This document shows, one piece after another, positions 7,454-15,048 of a stretch of 33,002 nt of DNA. Under the pieces are notes generated by a model. That model saw nothing but the letters and a program-made list of their open reading frames with translations, made no database searches and had not been told where the DNA came from. The position numbers were made by a program, and so were the translations under genes. Source of the stretch: Rariglobus sp. (GTDB lineage: Bacteria > Verrucomicrobiota > Verrucomicrobiia > Opitutales > Opitutaceae); contig JAQSWS010000059.1 of assembly GCA_029266495.1 (NCBI GenBank), positions 1 through 33,002 on the forward strand, given 5' to 3'. Numbering within the stretch: position 1 is the first letter of the stretch; every line of letters begins with the position of its first letter.

Positions 7454-7499
7454 TTGATTATCGTCGGATCGTGCTCAGTATAACGCAGCATTTACGTTA
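7454..7499. promoter_or_regulatory. Shared divergent promoter and operator, GH4 gene / AraC gene
   Basis: The two -10 boxes overlap: TATACT on the minus strand (7477-7482) for the GH4 gene and TATAAC on the plus strand (7479-7484), with TTGATT (7454-7459) as plus -35. The minus promoter has no good -35, as expected for activator dependence. An inverted repeat TAACG-N9-CGTTA lies at 7481-7499, in the position of an AraC-protein site. Confidence 0.5.
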
Positions 7500-7535
7500 T
7501 TGCTATGGGAAGAACGTGCCATACTTGGTGGTTTT

Positions 7536-8396
7536 GTGCTCAATCGACTTACCAGGCTCCCGATCGGGGAGCGCATCACTTATTTCGACGAACGGGTGCC
7601 ACTGTTGCACGCGATGCTCGGCAGCGTGGGGCATGCGCGGGAGACGAGTCCGCGTTACGATTGGGACGGGCTGAGGCGGGGACGGCAGGAGTTCGCGTTG
7701 TTTCAATACACGCTTTCGGGCGAAGGACGCCTGAGGGTCGGCGGGCGGGAGCACGCGGTGACGCCTGGCGCGGCGATGATGCTGCATTTCCCGGCGGAGA
7801 ACCGTTATTGGCTGCCGGCGACGGGCGGACACTGGGAGTTCATCTACCTGTGCCTGCATGGGCGCGAGATCATGCGACTGTGGCCACGGGTGGAGGGCGG
7901 ACACGGTGCGCTGACGACATTGCCGGCGGACGCGAAGCCCGTGGTGCAGGCGGGGGAGATCGTGCGGCGGGCTATGAGCGGGGAGATCGCGTCGGCCTTT
8001 GACGGCTCGGCCCTGGCCTACGCGTGGGTGATGCGGATGCTGGAGACGGTGCCGATGGGCGACCGGGCGAGTCCGCACGCCGAGGCGATGGAGCGGGCTA
8101 GGCGGCATGCGGAGTCGCACTTAGCGGAACCGCTCGGGGTGGATGATCTGGCGAAGATCGCGGGATTTTCGCGATTCCACTTCACGCGGCTGTTCACGGT
8201 GCACACCGGCGCTTCGCCGACGGCGTGGCTGATGGATCTACGCGTGAAGGAAGCGGCGCGACTGCTGCGTGAGTCGCGACTCTCGCTCAAGGAGGTCGCG
8301 GTGCGCTGCGGTTTTGGCGACGCGGGGTATTTCGGGAAAGTATTCGCCGGGCGCATGGGGCAGCCGCCGGCAAGCTACCGTCGCAGCGGGGTGTAG
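7536..8396 (+). CDS. AraC-family transcriptional regulator, 286 residues
   Basis: The N-terminal half is a cupin-like sugar-sensing region (about residues 40-120, including TLSGEGRLRVGGREHAVTPG). The C-terminal 100 residues are the double HTH of AraC proteins: EPLGVDDLAKIAGFSRFHFT, then RLFTVHTGASPTAWLMDLRV, then SLKEVAVRCGFGDAGYFGKV, ending QPPASYRR. The closing GFGDAGYFGKVFAGRMGQPP segment is diagnostic. The start is taken as GTG 7536, preceded by GGTGG. An in-frame TTG at 7500 is the alternative and lies barely downstream of the predicted transcription start. It probably activates the divergent GH4 gene in response to a sugar or uronate. Confidence 0.88.
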   Translation: MLNRLTRLPIGERITYFDERVPLLHAMLGSVGHARETSPRYDWDGLRRGRQEFALFQYTLSGEGRLRVGGREHAVTPGAAMMLHFPAENRYWLPATGGHWEFIYLCLHGREIMRLWPRVEGGHGALTTLPADAKPVVQAGEIVRRAMSGEIASAFDGSALAYAWVMRMLETVPMGDRASPHAEAMERARRHAESHLAEPLGVDDLAKIAGFSRFHFTRLFTVHTGASPTAWLMDLRVKEAARLLRESRLSLKEVAVRCGFGDAGYFGKVFAGRMGQPPASYRRSGV

Positions 8397-8418
8397 CGCC
8401 GGTTCGCTTCATCCGCGG

Positions 8419-8953
8419 TTACTTGGTGACCTTGCTCAACTCTTCGAGTCGTTTGGTGGTGAGCAGGCTGAATTTGCCGCCGTTTTTGGAGGCTAGGGAT
8501 GCGAGGTTCTTTTCGGCCTCATCGATTTTTTCGTCGGGGCCGACGAAGAGGAAGATGTTTACGGAGGCGCGTTCGCGGAGGAGTCCGTATTGGAGTCTGG
8601 ATACGTGGCTGGTCACGTCGGAGAACTCCGCGCCGACGCGGTCGCCGGCCTCGACCTTCAGGGTTATCCACATGGGGTTGCCCTCCTTGTCCAGCCGGTC
8701 GTGTCCAATTTGAAGGAGTAACCGGCTTTCTTCAGCGCGGATTGGAAATCGGTGTCGAGCACACGGCGGATGTTTCGGACGATATAAGCGGGTCCATTTT
8801 CTGCGCGACGAGCTTCTGGTTGATGGCGTCGAGGTCGGCGCGGAGTTTGTTCATTGCCTTGGTGCGGTCGGTCTCGATGGCGGCGAGGTCGTAGCCCTCG
8901 CGCTTGAGGTCGGCGATGCGTTTTTCGATTTCGTGGCGGCGGTCTCGCCGCAT
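8419..8953 (-). pseudogene. Coiled-coil protein gene broken by two frameshifts
   Basis: Three minus-strand frames join into one sensible protein. From ATG 8953, after a GAGGCGGG Shine-Dalgarno, the first reads MRRDRRHEIEKRIADLKREG to KLVAQKMDP. Near 8793 the sense moves to a second frame, AYIVRNIRRVLDTDFQSALK to SFKLDT. Near 8700 it moves to a third frame, DRLDKEGNPMWITLKVEAGD through EELSKVTK and a stop at 8419. Both shifts are in the same direction. The result would be about 177 residues: a charged coiled coil followed by an alpha/beta domain. No family is recognised. Decay or sequencing error would both explain it. Confidence 0.7.
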
Positions 8954-9123
8954 TCAATGCCCGCCTCTGCGTCTATGACACCGACGATCAGGAGTCGCAG
9001 GTGAATCTGACGTGGATTATCTGACGGGGCTACCATCACCGGTGCGACTCTGTCTCCCCGTGACCGAGCACCGCTCGCGAGTGGCCATGCTGCCGGCTAA
9101 TGAGGCAGCGCAGGGGATTGGGC
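8954..9123. other. Short gap with a possible gene-end remnant
   Basis: On the plus strand a short frame ending at TGA 9022-9024 reads LAAFNARLCVYDTDDQESQV, then NLTWII. It looks like a natural protein C-terminus with no start and could be a relic. Nothing else is seen. Confidence 0.2.
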
Positions 9124-10040
9124 TTAGGCCAGTGATGCCAACAATGCTTGAATAGAAAAAACCGCCCCACAAATCACCTCGTCAGAGGCACCGTAATATA
9201 TCGTGAGCTTGTCGCCCTCGACGACATGGCCATTGGTGAAGACGACGTTGCCCAAGAAGCCGGTGAGCTCGTAGGAGGCGGAGGGCGGATAGGGGCGGCG
9301 CCGGCGCCAAGCTTGAGGCCGTCCCAAGCGCCCGGGCGCGGGCGGGCGACGCAGTGATGATCGCCCCAGTGAAGCAGATCCGGCGAACGTGAAATCCAGA
9401 TGTAGGGGCCGCCGAGACTATGATGCGTGGGGCGGTGCAACGCGTAAAAATTGCCGTCGATTTTCCCGGGAAAGAGCGCGAAGTCTTTGTTCGGAGGCGG
9501 GAGAATCACACCATGGCGTTCGAAGGTTTTCCAATCGTGAGTGCTGATATAGCCGATACCGAAACCGGCGTCGGAAACTGCGGTGAAATGAAGATGGTAG
9601 GTGTCGCCGATCTGGGTGACGCGACAGTCCTCGATGCCGAAGGATTCCCATGGGCCTTCGCCGGTGAGCGTGGGTTTTGCATCCACCGTGAAGGAGACTC
9701 CGTCGTCGCTCCAAGCAAGGCGCAGGTGTGAAAGTGTGGTGAGGTAACTGCGACCGGCATGGGCAAAAATCCGGGCAGCCTCAATCCAGGTGCACTCGGC
9801 TTCGGGAAAACGCACGAGGTCGATGCCTCCTTCCTTGTCCGGAGCGAGCACGGGGGTAGATATCCATCCGGGCTCTTGCACCGGCCGTTCCGCGATGCGC
9901 AGGAGAAGGCCGGTGCGGCCTTGATAGCGGAATGCTCCGGGATTGAGGACGCAGGCGACCTCCATCCCGGTGCGGCTGGGCGGGATGTCGGAGGGGCGCA
10001 GAAGCGGATTGGCGGAAAAGCGCCGGGCCAGGTCGGACAT
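9124..10040 (-). pseudogene. GH130 glycosidase/phosphorylase gene with internal deletion and frameshift
   Basis: From ATG 10040 the first 250 codons read as a GH130 five-bladed beta-propeller enzyme (mannoside phosphorylase/hydrolase family): NPLLRPSDIPPSR, NPGAFRYQGRTGLLLRIAER, ESFGIEDCRVTQIGDTYHLH, FPGKIDGNFYALHRP, WISRSPDLLHW, KLGAGAAPI. Near 9285 the frame becomes nonsense. Sense resumes in another frame with SASYELTGFLGNVVFTNGHV, then EGDKLTIYYGASDEVI, to a stop at 9124. Normal family members have about 50 more residues between GAG.PPIR and the YE..G..PNVVF motif (the GWL..YHG and LLDL..P segments). The gene therefore lost a block not divisible by three. Activity is unlikely. It lies 13 bases after the prepilin-like gene. 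Confidence 0.8.
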
Positions 10041-10052
10041 GACAAGTAGCCG

Positions 10053-10799
10053 CTAAAATCCGGGACACCAGCGGGCAGGCAGCTCCGTCCGGTTGACGGA
10101 GGCGACATGTCCGTCGAAGTAAGCGATACTGGTGCTCTCCCCGCCGTGGTATTCGAATCGTTCAGGAAAGGCGTCCCAGAGGTAAACGCCGGTGGTGCCT
10201 TTCTCCAGGAGGAAGGTGCGATCGACCACTCCGAGCATCGGGGCTCGTGTGGGCTCCAGGGTCCCGGCGGAGACCTGGCCATCGAGGCTCTTGGTTCTGA
10301 TATCGTTGTTGAAAAGCGTGCCGTTCCACACGTGGGGATTGGGCCAATAGGAAGTTGTTCGATAATGCCCCGGGTAGGCGGTGAGTTTAAACAGGGTCGT
10401 GAACTCGGCGCCGAGCGCCGCCGGGCTGATCTCGACGGAGGCATGGGCGTTTTTGGCGGAGGCGCCGAGATGCAGGGAGTGGCCCAGGTCGATGTAGCCG
10501 ACGTTGTAGTTGGGGCGTGGGTTCGCACCACTCCAGGTGTTGTTCGGAAGCCGGTTTTTATTTTCCGACATATATGCGAGGTAGGCCAGGCCCACCTGGC
10601 GCAGATTGGACGTGCACTGGCTCTTGCGCGCATTTTGACGGATGGCGCCGATGGTCGGAATAAGGATGGCCGCGAGAATTCCGACAATGGCGATGACCGT
10701 GAGGAGTTCGACCAACGTGAAGGCGTGGACGCGGGTTGAAAGGCCGTGATGATCATGCCGTGTGGGACGCGTCGAAAATGAAGTGGGCGGGGTGTTCAT
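10053..10799 (-). CDS. Prepilin-type (type II secretion pseudopilin-like) protein, 248 residues
   Basis: A short basic leader is followed by the class III signal HAFTLVELLTVIAIVGILAA (residues 25-44), with Glu at +5 of the mature protein (E31). A prepilin peptidase would cut before F27. The residue before the cut is Ala (A26) rather than the usual Gly. The C-terminal part has a conserved-looking HGGESTSIAYFDGHV segment, close to the H-X9-DG signature of the abundant prepilin-like proteins of Planctomycetes, Lentisphaerae and Verrucomicrobia. In those groups such genes often sit by carbohydrate genes, as here beside GH130, and their function is unknown. The start is ATG 10799. The gene is divergent from the SGNH esterase gene across 120 bases. 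Confidence 0.85.
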   Translation of the reverse strand: MNTPPTSFSTRPTRHDHHGLSTRVHAFTLVELLTVIAIVGILAAILIPTIGAIRQNARKSQCTSNLRQVGLAYLAYMSENKNRLPNNTWSGANPRPNYNVGYIDLGHSLHLGASAKNAHASVEISPAALGAEFTTLFKLTAYPGHYRTTSYWPNPHVWNGTLFNNDIRTKSLDGQVSAGTLEPTRAPMLGVVDRTFLLEKGTTGVYLWDAFPERFEYHGGESTSIAYFDGHVASVNRTELPARWCPGF

Positions 10800-10859
10800 G
10801 GACTGGCGGGGTTGGGGCTGAACGAAGGAGGCCTGCGCACGCGGTCACCGGCAACGGAT

Positions 10860-10879
10860 ACAGAAACGATACATATACT
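10860..10879 (+). promoter_or_regulatory. Candidate promoter and upstream motif for the SGNH operon
   Basis: A TATACT -10 box lies at 10874-10879. Just before it, ACAGAAACGATAC (10860-10872) matches at 11 of 13 positions the element ACAGAATCCATAC found upstream of two secreted-enzyme genes on the minus strand (24088-24100 and 26310-26322). Confidence 0.4.
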
Positions 10880-10919
10880 GTGCGCTTCCAGCAGGAGGAT
10901 TGCATGATACGACCGCCTC

Positions 10920-12194
10920 ATGCTCCTGCTTCGTCTTGTAAACCATCCGGCCTCATTTTTGGTGCCGGTGCTGTTTTTGACCTCTGCCGCTTTCCCTGGC
11001 GTGGCGCGCGCGTCCGCTTTGAAGGCGGGCGATGTGGTTGCGATCGGCGGCGACTCGATCACCCAGCAACGCATCTACTCGGTATTCGTGGAAAGCTATC
11101 TGCTGGCGTGCCAGCCGGCGGCCGATTTGCAGGCGCTGCAGCTGGGCTGGGGTGGTGAAAAGGCCGGAGGGTTTAATGGTCGGATCGAGACTGACGTGCT
11201 GCCTTTCGCCCCCTCGGTCGTGACCACGTGTTACGGCATGAACGACGGCCGTTACGAAGCGGTCACTGACGCCGTGATCGCGGAGTATCGTTCAGCCACC
11301 CAGGCGACGGTGAGAAAACTGAAGCGCGCCGGCGTGCGTTTGATTGTGGTTGGTTCGCCCGGTGCGGTGGATCCGGGCGGGTTTAAGCGGCCGAAGATCG
11401 ACGCGGCGACCTATAATCAAACGCTGTCGGCGCTTGCCGGCGCAGCGCGCGAAGTTGCCGCCGCGGAGGAGGTGGGCTTCGCCGATGTGCACGCGGAGAT
11501 GATGGCTGCGATGACGAAGGCCCACGCTAAATTCGGACCGAGCTACATACTCGCGCGGGACGGCGTGCATCCGCAGGCAAACGGGCACCTGCCCATGGCG
11601 GCGGCGTTTCTCAAGGCGCTGGGGTGCGACGGTGAAATCGGCCGGATCACGTGTGATTTCACCGGCGGCCAGGTCGAGGCCGACACCGGGCAGCAGGTGA
11701 TCAATACGAAGCGCGGTCGTATCGAGATCGAGTCGAGACGTTATCCGTTTTGTTTTGTCGGCGCGGCGGGCGATCCGGCGACGGTGGCGATGCTGGACTG
11801 CCTGCCGTTCAACGCGCAGTTGAATCGTTACCTGCTCGTGGTGAAAAATGCGCCTTCCCGGACGCGGGTGACCTGGGGCGGGGCCAGCCGGATCTACAGC
11901 GCGGCAGAACTGGCGGCGGGTGTGAATCTGGCGGCGGATTTCCTGAAAAACCCCTTTTGCGAGCGCTTCGCGGAGGTGCTTGCGGCGGTGCAGGTGCAGC
12001 AGGATTTCGAGGTGCCGGGCATCAAGGGGATCTTGCATTCGATGCCGGAGTGGCGGAAGGCCCTGCCTGAAAAACCCGAGCTGATCACGGCGCTGCAGGA
12101 TGCGGTGATGGAGAAGGATGCGGCGTTGCGCGCCGCCGCCCGCGCGGCGGTGACGCCGCTGCGGCATGAACTGATTCTCGAGGCGGCGCGATGA
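10920..12194 (+). CDS. Secreted SGNH/GDSL hydrolase (carbohydrate esterase-like), 424 residues
   Basis: A signal peptide (residues 1-31, ending GVARA) precedes an SGNH esterase domain. Block I is AIGGDSITQQ with nucleophile S46, a Gly-rich strand LGWGGEKAGG follows (block II), block III is YGMNDG with N108, and block V is ARDGVHPQANGH with D214 and H217. SGNH enzymes of this type remove acetyl or other acyl groups from polysaccharides or oligosaccharides. A second region (about 235-424) carries no recognised motif. ATG 10920 is chosen because it gives the signal peptide. However, the strong AGGAGG at 10893-10898 is better placed for an out-of-frame ATG at 10904. The stop overlaps the next start (ATGA), so the two genes are coupled. 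Confidence 0.85.
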   Translation: MLLLRLVNHPASFLVPVLFLTSAAFPGVARASALKAGDVVAIGGDSITQQRIYSVFVESYLLACQPAADLQALQLGWGGEKAGGFNGRIETDVLPFAPSVVTTCYGMNDGRYEAVTDAVIAEYRSATQATVRKLKRAGVRLIVVGSPGAVDPGGFKRPKIDAATYNQTLSALAGAAREVAAAEEVGFADVHAEMMAAMTKAHAKFGPSYILARDGVHPQANGHLPMAAAFLKALGCDGEIGRITCDFTGGQVEADTGQQVINTKRGRIEIESRRYPFCFVGAAGDPATVAMLDCLPFNAQLNRYLLVVKNAPSRTRVTWGGASRIYSAAELAAGVNLAADFLKNPFCERFAEVLAAVQVQQDFEVPGIKGILHSMPEWRKALPEKPELITALQDAVMEKDAALRAAARAAVTPLRHELILEAAR

Positions 12195-14077
12195 AGGAGT
12201 GGGGGGCAGTGGGCTGGTTTTTACTGGCCGGTGCCGCGCGGGCGGCCTTGCCTTGGTCGGAGCCGGGGGCGCCGGCCTTGATGGATGACGCGCCGGTGAT
12301 GCGGATCACCGCAGAGACGCTGGGGAAAACACTTCCCCGGAACGGAGGGCGGCTGGTGCGCAGGGAGTCGTTTACCATTCTGGCGATTGGCGATTCGGTG
12401 ACCGCAACCGGCCCGTATCCGGAAATCCTTACGCAATTGCTGGAGCGGGCGACGGGCAATAAAAGCATCACGGTCGTGCGGGCGGCATATCCCGGGAAGG
12501 GCACGGACGCAGCGGTCCGGCGTTGGTGGCGCGATATTGAACCGGTCGATCCGCAGCTGGCATTGATTATGTTTGGGTTGAACGACCAGGCGGCGGGGGT
12601 GCCGGTGGCGGCCTATCAAGAACAGATGCGCTGGCTGGTGGACCGGTTGCGAAGCGAGGATGATGCGGACGTGGTGCTGTTGGAGCCGACGCCGCATATC
12701 GGTATCACGCCGCTGGTGGACGCGAAGGCGCCGCCTCCGCCGGAGGCGTCTGTTTTTCGCACGGTGGGTTTTGGCGCGGCGTTGCGTGAGACGGGTGCGG
12801 AGCTCGGCGTGCCGGTGGCGCCGACCTTCGATGCTTTATGGGGTAACGGGGGAGTGAATTTGCAGGAGGCGGCGCGGCGGATGTGGCCGTTGTTTCCCCG
12901 GAGTTACAAGGAGCCGTTTACGACGCTGGTGGAGACCGGAGGGCGTGGAGACACGATCCATCCGAATGCACGCGGGCACCTGGCGTTGGCGCGGGCGGTG
13001 TTTACAACGCTCGCCGGACGGCCCCGGGTGCCTCCCCTGCATTTGTCGGGAGAGACGCGCATGGAGAACGACGGCTGGTCGGGCAGGCTTACGGTGAAGA
13101 ACCTCACGGAGGAATCCCGGTCGGGGCGACTGGCCCTGTATCCCTTTGCGGGGGAGGATCTGCATGAAAACCACGATTATTTGTTGAAGGCCGGTGAATC
13201 GATCGACCTCGAGTTCACCTGGCCCGCGAACCGGGTGGAGTCGTGTTTGCAGGTGGTGGATTATCATGACGGAGGGAGCCGGGTGGAGGCGGTCCGGCTG
13301 ACATCGGGCGAGGGGTGGGAGCGTGAGCACCTCGTGGTTGCAGACGGGCTCGTGGTGCTGCGGAAAAAGGCGGGCGGGTTGGTGAAGGTGGAATTACCCA
13401 AGGCTGCGGCGGTCGGACGGATTCCGCTGACCGGGGGTGGCGAGCTGGCGTTTGTTCGCCACGCGCGGGCGACGGAGGGTGAGGCAGTGCTGGATGGTGT
13501 GCTCAACGACTGGGGGGACGCAGAGTGGGTGCCGGTCGGCGAGGAAGTCCAGGCGCGGTCGGTGCGAGGTGTCATCCGTGATCTGCGAGCGACTTCGGGG
13601 GAGTGTTATTTGCGATGGAGTTTTCGGGCGGGGCGCGAGGGCGTTTATTTTGCCTTTCGTGGCAGTGGCGATTTGTCGAATGACCGGTTTACGGTCCTGC
13701 TCGATCCGCGCGGTCCGGAGGAATTGGGTTCGGCCGGGCCTTATTATTGGGTGGACGGAGCGATGAAGCCGGGCGGTGCGATTGCGTTGAAGGCCGGGGA
13801 TTCGTCACGGACCAGCGAAGGGCTGTATGCAGCGTGGCGGGACGCAGGCAGGGAGATAACCGAGGCGGAGTTGTTTGTGCCTTACGAAGTGATGCACACG
13901 ATGGCCTGGCCGGCATCGGGGGACTTGGGGCTTTCGATCGTGTGGATGCACCGTCATCCCGGGGGGCAGACAACCCGGTTGGTCTGGTCGGAGGATGGCT
14001 ATGCGTGGACACCACGCTGGTTCGGCGTGGTGCGCCGCGGTGGTGGCGAGCTGCCGTGGAGAGTGCGCATCAAGTGA
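12191..14077 (+). CDS. Secreted SGNH hydrolase with C-terminal CBM9-like domain, 628 residues
   Basis: The N-terminus (MKEWGAVGWFLLAGAARAAL) is a short signal peptide. The SGNH domain (about 60-280) shows AIGDSVTATG with S69, FGLNDQAAG with the block III Asn near 118, and GDTIHPNARGH with the catalytic Asp/His near 255. After a beta-rich middle, residues about 430-628 resemble a family 9 carbohydrate-binding or DOMON-like beta sandwich: EAVLDGVLNDWGDAEWVPVG, then GVYFAFRGSGDLSNDRFTVL, then the tail. The protein probably deacylates a polysaccharide outside the cytoplasm while bound to it. It is translationally coupled to the preceding esterase. Its last 8 bases overlap the 3' end of the convergent Gfo/Idh gene. 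Confidence 0.85.
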   Translation: MKEWGAVGWFLLAGAARAALPWSEPGAPALMDDAPVMRITAETLGKTLPRNGGRLVRRESFTILAIGDSVTATGPYPEILTQLLERATGNKSITVVRAAYPGKGTDAAVRRWWRDIEPVDPQLALIMFGLNDQAAGVPVAAYQEQMRWLVDRLRSEDDADVVLLEPTPHIGITPLVDAKAPPPPEASVFRTVGFGAALRETGAELGVPVAPTFDALWGNGGVNLQEAARRMWPLFPRSYKEPFTTLVETGGRGDTIHPNARGHLALARAVFTTLAGRPRVPPLHLSGETRMENDGWSGRLTVKNLTEESRSGRLALYPFAGEDLHENHDYLLKAGESIDLEFTWPANRVESCLQVVDYHDGGSRVEAVRLTSGEGWEREHLVVADGLVVLRKKAGGLVKVELPKAAAVGRIPLTGGGELAFVRHARATEGEAVLDGVLNDWGDAEWVPVGEEVQARSVRGVIRDLRATSGECYLRWSFRAGREGVYFAFRGSGDLSNDRFTVLLDPRGPEELGSAGPYYWVDGAMKPGGAIALKAGDSSRTSEGLYAAWRDAGREITEAELFVPYEVMHTMAWPASGDLGLSIVWMHRHPGGQTTRLVWSEDGYAWTPRWFGVVRRGGGELPWRVRIK

Positions 14078-15038
14078 CGCGCGAGGCCGCATCGCGCCTG
14101 GCGCGAAGGGCCCAGCGGGTCGGGGAGAGTTCCTCATCGGGTGTCAGCGGCATCGCGACACGACCGAGGAGCGAACCGAAAAAGAGATCAAGCCAGCTGC
14201 TATGCGGCACGGAGACATCGAGCGGGCCATGGTCGGTGTCGCCGACGACCAGACGGGTGAAGGCTCCGCCGGCGCGTGATTCGACGATGCCGAGGGTGCC
14301 AAGAACCTTAAGGCATTCATCACCCCAGACGCCGGTACCGCGGGGATTGAGGTAGTTGGCCGCAAGGGAGGCGACGCCGCCATTTTTCAAGGTGAGGAGA
14401 AGCGATGCGGCGATGCGCAGGCCGCCGCCGGGCACGGGATTGCCGAGTGTGGTTTCGACCGCGCGGATGGAGGCGATGGGAGTGCCGGCGACGTGTTCGA
14501 CGAAGCGGAGGGCGTGAATGGCGTTCTGGGCGATGAGGCCTCCGTCGAGTGCCTCGTCCTGGGGGCGCCCGTCGAAGCAGGGGTAGGATTTTTCCGAGAT
14601 GATCTGAACGACTTCGCCGATGCGACCGGCGAGAATGATTTCACGCATCGCGAGGTAGGGCTGGGCGAAGGCGGTGCCGGCCATCTCGCGGAAGACGCGG
14701 CCGGTGTCGTGCGCGGCGGCGAGGAGAGCGTCCAGATCGGACTCGACGAGGGCGCTGGGTTTTTCGGCGAGGACGTGTTTTCCTGCGCGGAGGGCGCGGA
14801 GGGCGTCACCGGCCTGGTCGGCGCGACGGGCGGAACAGAGGACGACGAGGTCGACGTTCGGGTCGGCGAGGAGCGCGTCGAACGTGGCGTGGTGCCGGAT
14901 GGAGGCGTCGGCGCGGAGCGCGGGCGGGAGTTTGTCCGCGGGAAAATCGGAGAGCGCGACGAGCTTCGCGAGCGGGTGCGCAACGAGGGCGTTGTGGATC
15001 TGGTGGCCGTTGGTGCCGTGGAGGCCGACGCGGAGCAT
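14070..15038 (-). CDS. Gfo/Idh/MocA-family oxidoreductase, 322 residues
   Basis: The protein is an NAD(P)-dependent sugar dehydrogenase-type enzyme. The N-terminal Rossmann fold starts MLRVGLHGTNGHQIHNALVA and reaches AGKHVLAEKPSALVESD, with the canonical EKP at 92-94. The C-terminal alpha/beta domain includes GGLIAQNAIHALRFVEHVAG, with the likely catalytic His. The start at ATG 15038 puts the dinucleotide motif at the very N-terminus as is normal. An in-frame Met at 15089 would add 17 unlike residues and overlap the preceding gene by 41 bases. It is the last gene of the transporter/fucosidase/galactosidase operon and probably oxidises or epimerises a sugar released by it. Its substrate cannot be told. 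Confidence 0.88.
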   Translation of the reverse strand: MLRVGLHGTNGHQIHNALVAHPLAKLVALSDFPADKLPPALRADASIRHHATFDALLADPNVDLVVLCSARRADQAGDALRALRAGKHVLAEKPSALVESDLDALLAAAHDTGRVFREMAGTAFAQPYLAMREIILAGRIGEVVQIISEKSYPCFDGRPQDEALDGGLIAQNAIHALRFVEHVAGTPIASIRAVETTLGNPVPGGGLRIAASLLLTLKNGGVASLAANYLNPRGTGVWGDECLKVLGTLGIVESRAGGAFTRLVVGDTDHGPLDVSVPHSSWLDLFFGSLLGRVAMPLTPDEELSPTRWALRARRDAASRVT

Positions 15039-15048
15039 GGCGGTGTTT

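Noticed and set aside
6160-7674. 504-codon plus-strand ORF opposite the GH4 gene
   Set aside because: Mirror frame. The minus strand carries all GH4 motifs.
9506-10756. 416-codon minus-strand ORF across the GH130 and prepilin genes
   Set aside because: Ser/Pro/Arg-rich out-of-frame shadow of two genes that read well in other frames.
12904-14383. Possible extra minus-strand genes opposite the second SGNH gene
   Set aside because: Arg/Pro/Ser-rich fragments with no start context or motif.
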